Positions 40,901 through 49,200 of a DNA stretch of 64,000 bases are shown here, piece after piece. The stretch comes from Phytomonas francai (taxonomy: Eukaryota; Euglenozoa; Kinetoplastea; Trypanosomatida; Trypanosomatidae), in assembly GCA_001766655.1 (NCBI GenBank), contig MJCC01000011.1:184017-248016 (forward strand). The letters run 5' to 3'. Numbering within the stretch: position 1 is the stretch's first letter; each line of letters begins with the position of its first letter. Made by a program: the position numbers and the translations under genes. Under the pieces are notes generated by a model. It worked only from the letters and a program-made list of their open reading frames with translations. It had not been told where the DNA came from and did no database searches.

Positions 40901-41436
40901 CGCAGGTCACTCCTAAGGGTGGGACCATGAATGTAGCTGTCCACCGACCTCGCACCCCCTCTCGAGTGGCTTTCTCAGGAGAGGATGATCTGGATGTTGA
41001 GGAGGTTTTCTCTCGACGTTCCCACGATACTTTCAATATGTCCACTCGCTGTGGGACACCACATTTCACATCGCAGCATAGTGCATCTTTTTCATCCTGT
41101 GGCATCGTTAAGCCTTACTTGGGCTTCTGTGTCACCGTGAACCGCGACGTAAATAATTCGACGCGTATCAGTATAAAAGAGGTCATTTCTACATATATGA
41201 CCCCTGACGGTGAGGAGGTGAAAAGTCCTGCATCGATGGCAGGTCTGAAGGCTGGGGACAGAATCGTGCGTTTTGCCGGCTACGCAGTGACTGACCTAGC
41301 AGCTTTCAATGCGATCGTGTCGCGCCACTCGCGGGTAGGGGTCGAGCTTCAAATCGAGGTGGTGCGGGATTGGGAGGTGATTTTGTTGAGCATTAAAGTT
41401 GGTTCGAAGCTGAGCTCGCAGCGAATAGGAAATTAG
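34990..41436 (+). CDS. WD40, Sfi1-like and PDZ multidomain protein
   Basis: A 2148-residue protein from the first ATG in frame (34990). Residues 1-390 are Ser/Thr-rich. WD40-like repeats begin near 400 (LWVSAQDGSIEVRS), with typical blades near 517 (LTGSLDCTIGVWDSKTL) and 562 (SGSVDGIIRLWNLLT). They resume after a basic insert of about 200 residues, near 791-900 (VTASRDGTAKVFGL, LGVTDGTLLVYDLL). Residues about 1010-1300 contain spaced Trp/Arg helices (LQRWSLRKQF, VRWRLWCRK, CQWATASR, YSQWRKL, FRKWRIYAL) like the centrin-binding repeats of Sfi1. The C-terminus (about 2043-2140) reads as a PDZ domain with a YLGF loop and GLKAGDRIVRFAGYAV. It is most likely a cytoskeletal scaffold, perhaps at the basal body or flagellum. 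Confidence 0.83.
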   Translation: MKLSAAVSHESKTKLNDGGLTFSRLAAQEQQTPYKEYTTPKSSITLGSKSEIRRRVVPTPLLMSYKKKGISKITIPSHGSCGKHSRSIITQKRTDSQYGSSTIGRSLLTDRNSNESRCSHVPGTSRLVSNPYLSRSLHPSSLSSLRPASTSFGSTVSQYCLNVVPQHSFSGIFKAATSVTVRTNSSIKSHNSAKICSSENFHPSRVVPSSHLDALGIPTDNIVKSLFTENTQENFNGDDTQGEQPHLALEPSIKNTGDHTKSLRFINSALLKNSTYEQIERGDVGHVPCDYGNYAEGINSAHMCESHSGVSSIIGTSESIPGESRAQPALCTPHIRSQSLRFSSMCSERDASGAHHHYRQSTSLTSIRTTRSHTTPRNCRGRHNSIGCSQGLIMAQPLETGPYTTLWVSAQDGSIEVRSMANLRTIIATIPKMPKSTFVTSLLCIGLNRVAAGQSDGRIRIFDACTLKELQELNAHIAAITCMTIAMLPITFPICSASPQQTDKNDSSGTEPMGAASGGSVAVILTGSLDCTIGVWDSKTLTLVSRLEGNRSGVSALTASVCGCYAVSGSVDGIIRLWNLLTNTQVKLEEGERQALVCHQKLSTPKGGLPRRKPPEKVDSTPKRSAKDGQYSLFSCSAAYPGIASHSVLTQKRIKHGKIVKERSSRYVAKQKSLGGSIFSARFFPDAKSGEKHNITRSSVVPGTCFTPLRTPIRQTKKYNADNMTKSCHLSKPKPKKPNFVKITEIATTALHHSEEHLRMLTSNQNFRVSYPNFYFPCCHSSDKDFENPCDFNWPIDNAHRDLISGLVVVQDRLLVTASRDGTAKVFGLPSGVFLRCLAVPSKTPLSTVFFDRQQCRLLLGVTDGTLLVYDLLSEEMPMVLQAKLPVISLSSVYVPLYAFTMKRFFLVSGTFSPYQRSCDQPVGVSSSDMVSVKTLAQMDLTTMAQDPVGRPMTHRVGELSPRELYLAAQQSDLQAKVQGDKVIVSKVSTMGTLEDMQLEHMRQNALVMQRVCTRVFFLRYFLALQRWSLRKQFAAKKSSQPRPTLIVFDEYVIHNYWVRWRLWCRKRSKRRWSNAVVLLQSRGHYSRVGTKNIGDHCGFRKNQDTCALTHQRICFAVIAYRHHVFRQDFFRNIFCQWATASRTRLILKQREYIFNRLFQSFSTPFCGTSGTPQIRLGQETQCRGQHLQLLSLIHYLCEPSRQLLRWSYYSQWRKLIIHQQEQIGERETNAVSLLSRGELCPFLLVRSGVLQMTCFRKWRIYALYVAKIVRFKEEKYTMHREWMSLQSAINASSLEQLRAEELELERCVIHTTSERESLKAAERTAREEVTAMQISEAMSILLGSFLNVPLLNHLITNRTTSNQLQTQNTKGYGSGGRCFINRANSQLDAATEARPPCVHHLFGIGAHLSIPPHNNHHHSASFEESIADNSIISNATDERQSLSVATICSTTGRLNTSSFHLLQAVLLTLKGGVFHCSRDRRALVVAHNLTVRLHIFDLNATAVTANNLVDSDDTYGSRYTRNTPNFGQEYRRGGAGFRPSHSLAMEGFPHQGRQACGGVLPWSVMMTNRLHWKSLADVNSRDPPALLQDNNHDAHSRPQTDSHIQGGEYKTLAEAFDSITQELITVLGDAIRGAGISEKTALLPILASNGSFDYDRGFLPLYDDEAIGPIEPHNYSQTPPIPSPFHIGYSKQHVPSSSSLHLCVREKYDCTSDLHQQIPQASQSPLAERETQALHKLVQRPAHALQWIRLISSKLHHQIMTLVVKLIVLYDSFIAHSEMSFEGANGISTRGSSTVCPLSASCLCSDSIAALLIQHAAPLLMLLHNKLWEQQIQLKALAETYTKPISMSFEDAKGGNDGLGSANFGDSYSPDLQDTFLNTYNTIPGSSCASSLESSFVQSTSLRLQHTPFHLPQPQLRLSNVIDSKGRTSQLSGCRTASCDRSQTGESLTNGGTRSHWACDSVSSARVTTTQVTPKGGTMNVAVHRPRTPSRVAFSGEDDLDVEEVFSRRSHDTFNMSTRCGTPHFTSQHSASFSSCGIVKPYLGFCVTVNRDVNNSTRISIKEVISTYMTPDGEEVKSPASMAGLKAGDRIVRFAGYAVTDLAAFNAIVSRHSRVGVELQIEVVRDWEVILLSIKVGSKLSSQRIGN

Positions 41437-41829
41437 TTCAGAATTTTGAAAAATGAGAGGAAGAGTCAATACATTTCGCTTTGCATAAAACATAGACATC
41501 ACAGCATATCAGAGTGCGTGTATTGCTTATTTTTTTGTGTATAGGGGTGTGGGTGGGATGGGGGCGTCTCTAAATGTCGTAATCGATTAATACATCTTTC
41601 TATATTCTTTTATATTACCATTTCATCCCCGATATTTTTCATTTTTTTTTTGCATTTACGTTAAAGGGTCACTGAAAGAATGGAATAGTGAGAGGGGACC
41701 CGTACGGGGTGCTTTGGAGTGGTATTGATGCTTCTTTCATGTTAACTTAAAATTTCAATGCAGTATCAAAGAGTCTCAAATGGTGCCTCTACCCTCTCCA
41801 TTTTCTGTTTTTTGAGTTGGGGTGAGGTG

Positions 41830-41841
41830 CCCCCCCCCCCC
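41830..41841. repeat. Homopolymer C12 tract
   Basis: Twelve consecutive C on the + strand in the spacer upstream of the ribosomal protein gene, preceded by ggtgaggtg. Confidence 0.9.
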
Positions 41842-42230
41842 TTAACACTGTTTCGATACTTGTTTTCTTTCCTTTCTGTTTGTGTATTTGGATATTGACT
41901 TTTGCCTGTTTTAGAAATGCACAACCTTTACACCATTCTTCTTTCGAAATAAAGACGTTAATAGATCCTTACTATTCTTTTGTTTTGGCCTTTGATATGA
42001 GCTATCTTGTTACATATACAACGTACTTTGTCCACTTAAAAGAGTGAAAGATATGCGAGGATCGAAATAATATACTGCCGAGCCTTCATTTGTTTATGAT
42101 CTCAATGGGTGGATGGGTAGCAGCAAATGAAAATTTATATTCTGTTCTAATAGATGCATGATAATTCTGCATATGAATAGCTACAACCTTGGTTGGTCTT
42201 TGTAGTCACTTCCTCACTTTTCCTCTCAAT

Positions 42231-42245
42231 ATTTTTTTCTCGAAG
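42231..42245 (+). promoter_or_regulatory. Candidate trans-splice acceptor for the uS15 gene
   Basis: A T-rich tract is followed by cgaag, giving a possible acceptor AG at 42244-42245 and a 38-base 5' UTR. A second T-run with AG at 42277-42278 lies only a few bases before the ATG and is less likely. Confidence 0.35.
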
Positions 42246-42283
42246 TCGCTCGAATCTACGTTCATTTTTTTCCCGAAGAAGCA

Positions 42284-42739
42284 ATGGTTCGCATGCATGG
42301 TAACGGTCACGGCAAGTCCAGCTCGGCTCTGCCGTACCGCCGAACGCCTCCGACGTGGCTGAAGATCGCGAGTCGCGATGTGGTCGAGCGGGTGTGCAAG
42401 TTGTCTAAGAAAGGCATGCCCCCCAGTCGGATCGGCATGGAGCTACGTGACTCGATGGGTATTGCCCAAGTGAAGAGCGTGACCGGCCGCAAAATCCTGC
42501 GCATCCTCAAGCACAAGGGCCTTGCCCCGGAGATCCCGGAGGATATGTACTGCCTGGTGAAGCGTGCGACCGAGATGCGCAAGCACCTCGAGCGGCATCC
42601 GACGGATCGCGATACCAAGTACCGTCTGATCCTCGTCGAGTCCCGCATTCACCGCCTGGCTCGCTATTACAAGCGTGTTAAGCAGTTGCCCCCGACCTGG
42701 AAGTACGAGTCCAGCACTGCCTCCGCAATGACATCGTAA
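42284..42739 (+). CDS. RPS13: Small ribosomal subunit protein uS15 (S13)
   Basis: A 151-residue protein that reads end to end as eukaryotic S13/uS15: [60 protein letters not shown], then [26 protein letters not shown]. It binds 18S rRNA in the small subunit, near the platform. Length is ordinary. Codon use is clearly more GC-rich at third positions than in flanking genes, typical of strongly expressed trypanosomatid genes. The start is the only sensible ATG and lies shortly after a polypyrimidine tract. Confidence 0.98.
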   Translation: MVRMHGNGHGKSSSALPYRRTPPTWLKIASRDVVERVCKLSKKGMPPSRIGMELRDSMGIAQVKSVTGRKILRILKHKGLAPEIPEDMYCLVKRATEMRKHLERHPTDRDTKYRLILVESRIHRLARYYKRVKQLPPTWKYESSTASAMTS

Positions 42740-43115
42740 CTCAAGAAAGGTAGGACAAAACTCGAGTGACAATTTTTTTTTCTTCTTGCAATGATTTCTT
42801 GCTTTTCCATAGCTTTTTTTTTTGTGGAAATATAGAATTCGTTTTAATATAATGGAGTTATTATTAATGTTATTTTCTTCCTTTACTGGGGTGATAATAC
42901 CTTGTATTTGACATTGTTCTATACCTATTTGTCTGCTTTGCGATATTTCGATTTTTTTATTTCATCCCCCCCCCCCCCCTTCTAGTAGGCTAAGATAGTG
43001 ATTAATAAATAATAGTCTGTCAAGGAGGCATTTTTCCCTTTAACAGAGGTTCGTTAAAAGCCGACGGACTAATTGTTTTAGATATTTTTCTGAATAATTC
43101 GTCCTTTCTAGAAGA
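42740..43115. other. Short spacer with poly-C tract
   Basis: 376 bases with T-rich runs and a run of 14 C at 42966-42979. Nothing gene-like. Confidence 0.6.
42966..42979. repeat. Homopolymer C14 tract
   Basis: Fourteen consecutive C on the + strand within a pyrimidine-rich stretch (42951-42984) about 140 bases before the next ATG. It probably forms part of the splice-acceptor polypyrimidine region. Confidence 0.9.
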
Positions 43116-43907
43116 ATGGCGTCGAATGGATGTTTTATTGGCGTATTGCTAGCTCGCATGCATGATCAATTACTATTGTGTAGCTATACAGACGAAAATT
43201 ATTCCAATTCCAATTTTATTCGCCAACAGATGAAACGCATTATTGAGCGCATGGAGACGCCCGCAAGCACTGCCGATCGCTCTGCCTCTCGAGGTAGTTA
43301 TTATCAAAGCTTTGATCATAAAGATTGTATTTACTTTGCTTTCCAGGACTCTGGAACTAATCTCACTGTTATTACTGCTTTAAACAAGGTCTTGCTGCGG
43401 AACTCTGCAGATGAATTGGGGACCAATAAACTAGCCTGTAAACTTTTGGATATGGTCATGTCAGAGTTTTTGCAAACTTTTACTATCGAGGAAATTGAAT
43501 CAAAGCATGTGAGACCCTTTCATTTCATTAAATTTGATACTGTGTTGCGAAAGTGTATAGCTCGGGTAATTCAACAGGATCGTGCCTCGGGGGATGGTCT
43601 TGCACTAGGGGGTGGCGGTGGTGTGGTTACAGGTACGGGGAGGCGGCAGGTAAATCCAAACTACGAATCGCTTCGTCAAGAAATCACAGATGTACATTTC
43701 GTCATGCGGAAAAATTTAGAGGATCTCATGAAGCGCGGCGAGAAGCTAGAAACAATGAACAATTATTCAGCACAATTAGTGGATCAAAGCTCACGATATT
43801 ACCAGAAGACGGTGCAAATAAATCGAATGCGCTTAGTGAAGATGTACGCCCCAGTCATAATAGTGGCTTTTGTTTTGATACTATTTTTCTTTATTTACTT
43901 CTTTTAA
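43116..43907 (+). CDS. Sec22-like longin R-SNARE
   Basis: A 263-residue membrane protein. Residues about 1-150 form a longin domain, with the motif RPFHFIKFDTVLRK that closely parallels the RPYSFIEFDTFI of Sec22. A Gly-rich linker follows (ALGGGGGVVTGTG). The SNARE helix runs over about 185-243 (ITDVHFVMRKNLEDLMKRGE) and has the R-SNARE style Arg and RGE motif. A C-terminal membrane anchor (about 244-263) is followed by no luminal tail. Sec22 proteins act in vesicle fusion between ER and Golgi. VAMP7-like longin SNAREs are the alternative, but the FIKFDT motif favours Sec22. Confidence 0.88.
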   Translation: MASNGCFIGVLLARMHDQLLLCSYTDENYSNSNFIRQQMKRIIERMETPASTADRSASRGSYYQSFDHKDCIYFAFQDSGTNLTVITALNKVLLRNSADELGTNKLACKLLDMVMSEFLQTFTIEEIESKHVRPFHFIKFDTVLRKCIARVIQQDRASGDGLALGGGGGVVTGTGRRQVNPNYESLRQEITDVHFVMRKNLEDLMKRGEKLETMNNYSAQLVDQSSRYYQKTVQINRMRLVKMYAPVIIVAFVLILFFFIYFF

Positions 43908-44438
43908 CGACAAAAAGGCTCGTTATGTGAGAAGGGATTGAGAATCGTACGTGCTTCATATAGGAGTTGGAAGTGTATGGACAAAGAACACAAGTGGGGG
44001 ACAGCGGTATAGTTACCTATGAAAATACATACACGTGCAGTTCCTCTTTGCGTTATGGGTTCATTCTTTACAAGTACGGCTGCTTGTGTGTGTCTTTGTA
44101 TTGGATGCGAATAAAAATGGATATGACGCGTTTTTTTTTTGGGTTTACTTATAGAAAACTAACAATGTATTGCGCATCTTGTCCTTGCCAAACACTTGGC
44201 ACCTTTCCTCTAATCTCCTTCCACTCCCCCTAAAAATAAAAAAAATCGTGGATGCTAAGAATAATTACGTAGATATTTTCTATCAAAGATCCATCCACGT
44301 TTGAGCCTTTAATTTATGGTATGCTGTTTTCTTATATTGTATCAGGTATTATTCTCAATTTATAATATTATTAAGGATACATAAACGCATTTTTTTTGTT
44401 ATACAACGTATTACAGCTTAAAAGAAGAACACAATTCT
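43908..44438. other. Gene-free spacer
   Basis: Spacer of about 530 bases. The frame at 43967-44233 has no recognisable features. A T run near 44390-44398 precedes a likely splice acceptor. Confidence 0.55.
44390..44416 (+). promoter_or_regulatory. Candidate trans-splice acceptor for the UMP1 gene
   Basis: An eight-base T run is followed after a short AT stretch by ttacag, placing the acceptor AG at 44415-44416 and giving a 22-base 5' UTR. This is the textbook arrangement for kinetoplastid trans-splicing, but it is not verified. Confidence 0.4.
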
Positions 44439-44813
44439 ATGTCCAGTCCTGAGTTTAAGCTTGCGGGGCCTCAAGCTCAGGAAAGGTTGATGCATCCGTG
44501 TGAATTTATTCAACGTAGCTCTTTTCAGCAGGAAGAATGCATGCGCATGAATCGCATTCGTACCACGCATGGCCTTGGTGCTGCCATAAATGTGGGGCTC
44601 ACCGAGGCAACCCTTCTTGGTTCTCATCGCTTGGGCTCTCTACCCAGTAGCAACACCCTGTATAATGTTTATCGAGGTAATCTTACGGAAATAACTCCAG
44701 AGGACATCTATGGTTTACTTGAAAACGATCCCAATGTGCAGCCTTCTTCGCGCGGAATCGTGGAGAGGAGGATGCACGGCTACGAGTTAACTATGAAGAA
44801 TTTAGGAGTTTGA
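44439..44813 (+). CDS. UMP1: Proteasome maturation factor UMP1/POMP
   Basis: A 124-residue protein that aligns by eye with UMP1/POMP through its whole length. Seen are the HPCEFIQRSS region (HPLE in homologues), a central QGL-like stretch (HGLGAAINVGLTEAT), then SLPSSNTLYNVYRGNLTEITPEDIYG matching the LPxLxSSNLxLDVLRGxDExIxFEDIL block, and a C-terminal ending similar to MVEYKL. UMP1 is a chaperone that rides on half-proteasomes and becomes the first substrate of the mature 20S particle. The protein is of family length and has no membrane segment. Confidence 0.88.
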   Translation: MSSPEFKLAGPQAQERLMHPCEFIQRSSFQQEECMRMNRIRTTHGLGAAINVGLTEATLLGSHRLGSLPSSNTLYNVYRGNLTEITPEDIYGLLENDPNVQPSSRGIVERRMHGYELTMKNLGV

Positions 44814-45272
44814 CTTTTTCTCTTTCGGTTGATTAGGTGTCAGTGTGACTTGCTCTAGTGAGTGGTTTTTGATTGCGGGAACTGCGTTTGGAAGGGATAG
44901 TCAAAGAAAGTCTTTGTCCGACATGCGGGATTTGTGTATATAAATATAAAGGAATAAGGAAAAACTGCGTTTGAAAGGTGTGATTTCTCCCGTTTCCCCT
45001 ATTTCTCTGAAATGGGTAAACCATTCTTTACAGTTGGTATATTGGAAGTCTTTTAAAAAGCAACAACCCTGAACAGGCCATCACGATACCTTTTCCTTGA
45101 TATCTTACTGCCTTATTGTTATTTTAAGAGGAAGCAGTATATTTGAGAGCGATATCTTTATAAAACGATCCATTTCTCTTAGGTGGGGCGTGAGACTAGA
45201 TTGATATACTATCATATATGCTCTCTTTTTTATACATATTTCTGAATTTAGTCAAAGACATTAGCCGAGAAC
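44814..45272. other. Gene-free spacer
   Basis: Spacer of about 460 bases with no supported gene; the antisense frame at 44833-45024 is not credible. Confidence 0.6.
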
Positions 45273-45722
45273 ATGTTTTTTTGTCCCTATTGTGGAACCT
45301 TACTTTTAATACAAGCATGTGTCGATCAAAATAGATTTTCCTGTACCACCTGCAATTATGTACGGTTCATTTCACTTACTTGCGATTCTAGGTCTTTCCT
45401 CACCGTAACACATTCCTTCGACGGTTCCAAAAAAATGTGTGGTGATAATGTGGAGCCCAGTAAAGCGGCAGTAGATTCCGGCTGTGACGGTGACGGCTCC
45501 ACTGATAATGCGAAGTTGCTTCCCAGTAATACTACAGTCACAGACGGGACGATAGGAGGCGCAGAAGGGGGGCAGATCATGACAATTAACTGTCCTAATG
45601 AAGATCCACCATGCTCTAGCGAGAAAGCGTTTTATATTCAAATTCAGATGCGCTCAGCCGACGAGCCTGCCACAATTTTCTTTAAGTGCGTTCAGTGTGG
45701 TCATCAGTGGCGCCAAGACTAA
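45273..45722 (+). CDS. RNA polymerase III subunit RPC11 (POLR3K-like)
   Basis: A 149-residue protein with two zinc ribbons. The first is C4-x2-C7 with C24-x2-C27 and reads FCPYCGTLLLI and NRFSCTTCNYVRFI, which parallels RPC11 closely. The second, TFIIS-like ribbon ends with QMRSADEPATIFFKC and C139-x2-C142-GHQWRQD. The D130-E131 pair is the acidic hairpin that in Pol III stimulates RNA cleavage and termination. The linker between ribbons is about 40 residues longer than in yeast or human. The first Cys pair of the second ribbon is C107-x6-C114 instead of C-x2-C. Pol I (RPA12) and Pol II (RPB9) relatives are the alternatives, but the FSCTTC-Y motif favours Pol III. Confidence 0.88.
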   Translation: MFFCPYCGTLLLIQACVDQNRFSCTTCNYVRFISLTCDSRSFLTVTHSFDGSKKMCGDNVEPSKAAVDSGCDGDGSTDNAKLLPSNTTVTDGTIGGAEGGQIMTINCPNEDPPCSSEKAFYIQIQMRSADEPATIFFKCVQCGHQWRQD

Positions 45723-46200
45723 GCGGTCACATGACATTACCCCTCCGAAGTGAAATTTTGGGTATATAGTGACAGCTTATAACAGAACGAAAGATGTTCA
45801 AAAAATACTTGCTGCGTGTTTTTAGACACGGACAAATGTTTTACAGAAGAGGTATAAATGACTATACCACTTCTTTCAGTATGTTGGCTTCCGGCTGTTA
45901 TTTTTTTTTCTCCCGATCTTCTCTTTTTTCTTTTTATTTTGAATGTGAGATTATGTAAGCGGATTTCAATTTAACACAGTAGTTTCGACTGAAGTATATC
46001 AAACAATTGTGATAATAATGATAGTACGAACGGAGTCTACAGGGACTTCTTAAAATAACAGTCTATCCACTTTCTATCCACTAGTTGGTAAACTCTTGTA
46101 CGCATTTCAATTTGGAGGATCTAGAGTACCGTAGATTAGAGGTGAGAAGCCCAACGGGTATTGCTTTAGCAGTAGGAAACCTCAAAAGAAGTCTGTGAAA
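45723..46200. other. Gene-free spacer
   Basis: Spacer of about 480 bases with a T run near 45900-45910. No gene seen. Confidence 0.6.
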
Positions 46201-49200
46201 ATGCGAGCAGTAAAATTTCTCGTTAAGCTTTGCGATATGCGCCCGGAGTATGGAAATATAACCGCATTTGAGAATTATACTAATCACGTTTATGTGGGCA
46301 CCAGTACCGGTTGTTTGCTCTACCTTCAGGTGGAGGGGCTGATGGAATACGATATGCGCGCTACAGAAACTGTGCGTTGTGGTGATGAGAATGGCGTTAG
46401 CTCTTCTTTGACCTCGACGAACACACTATTGAATAAATCGAATGACAAGCTTAACGATAAGGGTGATAATATTGAGAATGAAACGCTACCGGAGACAATC
46501 TACACGAGCCTTCTGGCGTTCACACGCTTCTCTGAATTAATTTCAACACCCATTACACAAATTCAGCACTGCCAAAGCCACCCGGTTCTTTTTGTCTTAA
46601 GCAATCAATGCCTCTGCGCGTTCAATGCATCAGATCTGACCTATCTGTTCGATGTTCCAGGTTGCATTGGTGCTTTTTTTATTTATCCCATTAAGCCGAA
46701 TAGCACTGGCGAGACCGGGGGGACGTTACCATTCATGGCGTGCACTTACAGCACAACATCATCACCCTCAGTTGGGTGTCTGACAGAGGAAACAGCGACC
46801 CATGTCATTTGTGCCGCACAACACTCTGGCAAGAGTCTTTTTGTTTATGAAATCGACCTTAAACAGGGTAAAAATACCAGACCGGTGCTTAAACAGGAGC
46901 TGCAGCTTCCGGAGCCTGTTCTCACACTAGTGGCCCAGGATGGTGCTGTGTGCATCGGTATGCGCCGCGAGTACAGCGTGGTCTTCCTGACTAACGGTCT
47001 ATCAAAGGGTATCCTGACTTTGCACGGGGCCTCGCACTTCCCATTGCTAGCCCTCGGCGAGTGCGGCGGTGTATACATGCGCTATCATAACTGCGTTTTT
47101 ACGACACCCATGCAATGTGCGTTGACCACGAGTACTCCTTATTCAGTTCTTGCCACGTCTGCGTCGAATTCCCTACCTCCTGGTGCAGCGCTCCCAACAA
47201 CATCCGCTGGCACTCCTTTGCGAGGTCGTGTATATTACCTCAGGGATGAGGTACGAGCTATGGTTTCGCAATTTCCATTCTTTTTCGCCTTCTACGCGGA
47301 TTACTGTGATGTATTTTCTGTCTTTGAGGAGGAACCAATTGAGAGCTTACCGTTGCCGGGTGTTTATTTTGCCCCTAAGCCTACACGTGGGCAGAGGGTG
47401 TTTGTGGCAGGAGCACACACGCTATGGATGGCTACAGTGGAGGGGATTAGACATCAGCTCATGACAATGGTCGAGCGCTTTAAGATTGAGGAGGCCTTTG
47501 AGCTCCTGGCGTCTTACCAGAGGGACACTAGGAGCTCTCAACTAGAGCTGGAAGAGGAGTTAAAGAAAAAGGCGGGGATTGCATGCCTAAAGCGTGCCCG
47601 ACCACATATGGCAATGAGGTATTTTGGTGAGACCATTAGCCCGAAGGAGTTAGCGGTGCATCTTCCCGAGTGCTTGCCCCTACCCAGTCTGCAACAAAAA
47701 CTATATTCTGAGGTGCCACAAGATTTCTTGCAACGCGCCCCACCGAGAAACAAGACACAGGTCGAGGTAATGAGAGAGAGGCTTCCCCATCCAGAGTGCA
47801 CTACCTCGCTACCTTCCTTGCAGGTCGAAGCACATGACCGAGAAGACGGAAGTAAGACAGCCACTACCAATGGAGGTGGTGGAAACTATCAAAATTTTTC
47901 AGCCAGTCCAACATGCGAGGACCAGTGCTGGTGTTCGTCATGGAACCTACCCGTTGGCGGTCTTGAGCGGGCTTGGCTTGAAACTTATGAGACTTTCCCC
48001 TTCGTGCCATCAGACGTGTCAGCTTTGTCCTACCACATCATCCCGCGTGGTTCTGCGGGCTGTGGCGAGAGGCAGCCGACACAGAGGCAAGTTTTACCCT
48101 CAACTGAGGAAGCAATTAAAGAGAATGACGCTTGTAAACCGGCCGGGAAGGTAGACGGTGATGTTAGTTCCACAACACAACCTTTGAATGTCGTTGCACG
48201 TCAGGTGCCTAACATGGGGTGCGTTAATGCGAAAGAGTTTACAGTGCGGTGTTGGCAGGACTTTGAGGATGCCATCCTGGAGTATTTTTCATTTCGCCTC
48301 TCAAAACTATGGAAGGAGATAGGGGATACTGCCACTATCATAACAAACGGTGTCGATGGCTTCAATGTGAAAAAATCAAGAGAAATATGTAAGGATAAGC
48401 TTTCTGCAGCACAAGTAATGGAGTATGTGCTCTTAGTATTGGCTTTGAAACAGCAAGACGACCGGGGCGTCTACCGCGTCGTGTCCATGAGCATTGCGCT
48501 TCAGGTAGAGGACTGCTACAATCTCCTTGTGGGGCTAGGGGAATACAGAATTTTGAGTTGCCTGTTATTTCGTCGCGGCTTCGTGAGTGATGCGTTAGCT
48601 TTACTTCGCTCACGAGTTTACATTTCGAGTTACTTCTCCCCCAACCTGCTCCCGATACAACCAGATTCCTTGAGCAGTCAGGGTGAGGTATGTAAGGGCG
48701 ATAGCCACCAGGAAAGTTTTGATTTTTTAGTTAGCCTCCTTTTAAATTATTGGCAACAACAACATTGTATCACTATTTCCCCCTCGGATGAACTCGAAAC
48801 GTGTGACAAGAGGAAGGAACTGGAGTTTTTGAGCGACAAAAAGCGAGGAGGTACAGTGAGTTGGATTCCCGTGTTGGCTCATGTGGCCTGTGGGGTGTGG
48901 TGTCTCCCGCGTGTAAGCCGTGGGAGGCTTTTATCTCGCTTACTAGGTATCACAATTCCACCCATGAAAAGAGAAAGGTTAAATCCCAGCGTTCATGGCA
49001 TTGCCATCGGAACTGCTTCCCATGATTTGCTAAGTGCCGAATGCTTTAGGACTGAGACTGACTTTGTCGCAATGATATCTTCGGATGCTATCGATTCCTG
49101 GGCCCGGCCTTTGGCTGAATTCTATGCTAATGGAATCCAAGAGGTGACGGGGCGAGCCACATATATACAATATGATGGAGGAATACGAGGGAGGTCGCTA

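Larger units (their letters stand above)
41437..42283. other. Gene-free spacer with poly-C tract
   Basis: Spacer of about 850 bases. It holds a run of 12 C at 41830-41841 and T-rich runs ending just before the ribosomal protein gene (42231-42275). No gene seen. Confidence 0.6.
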
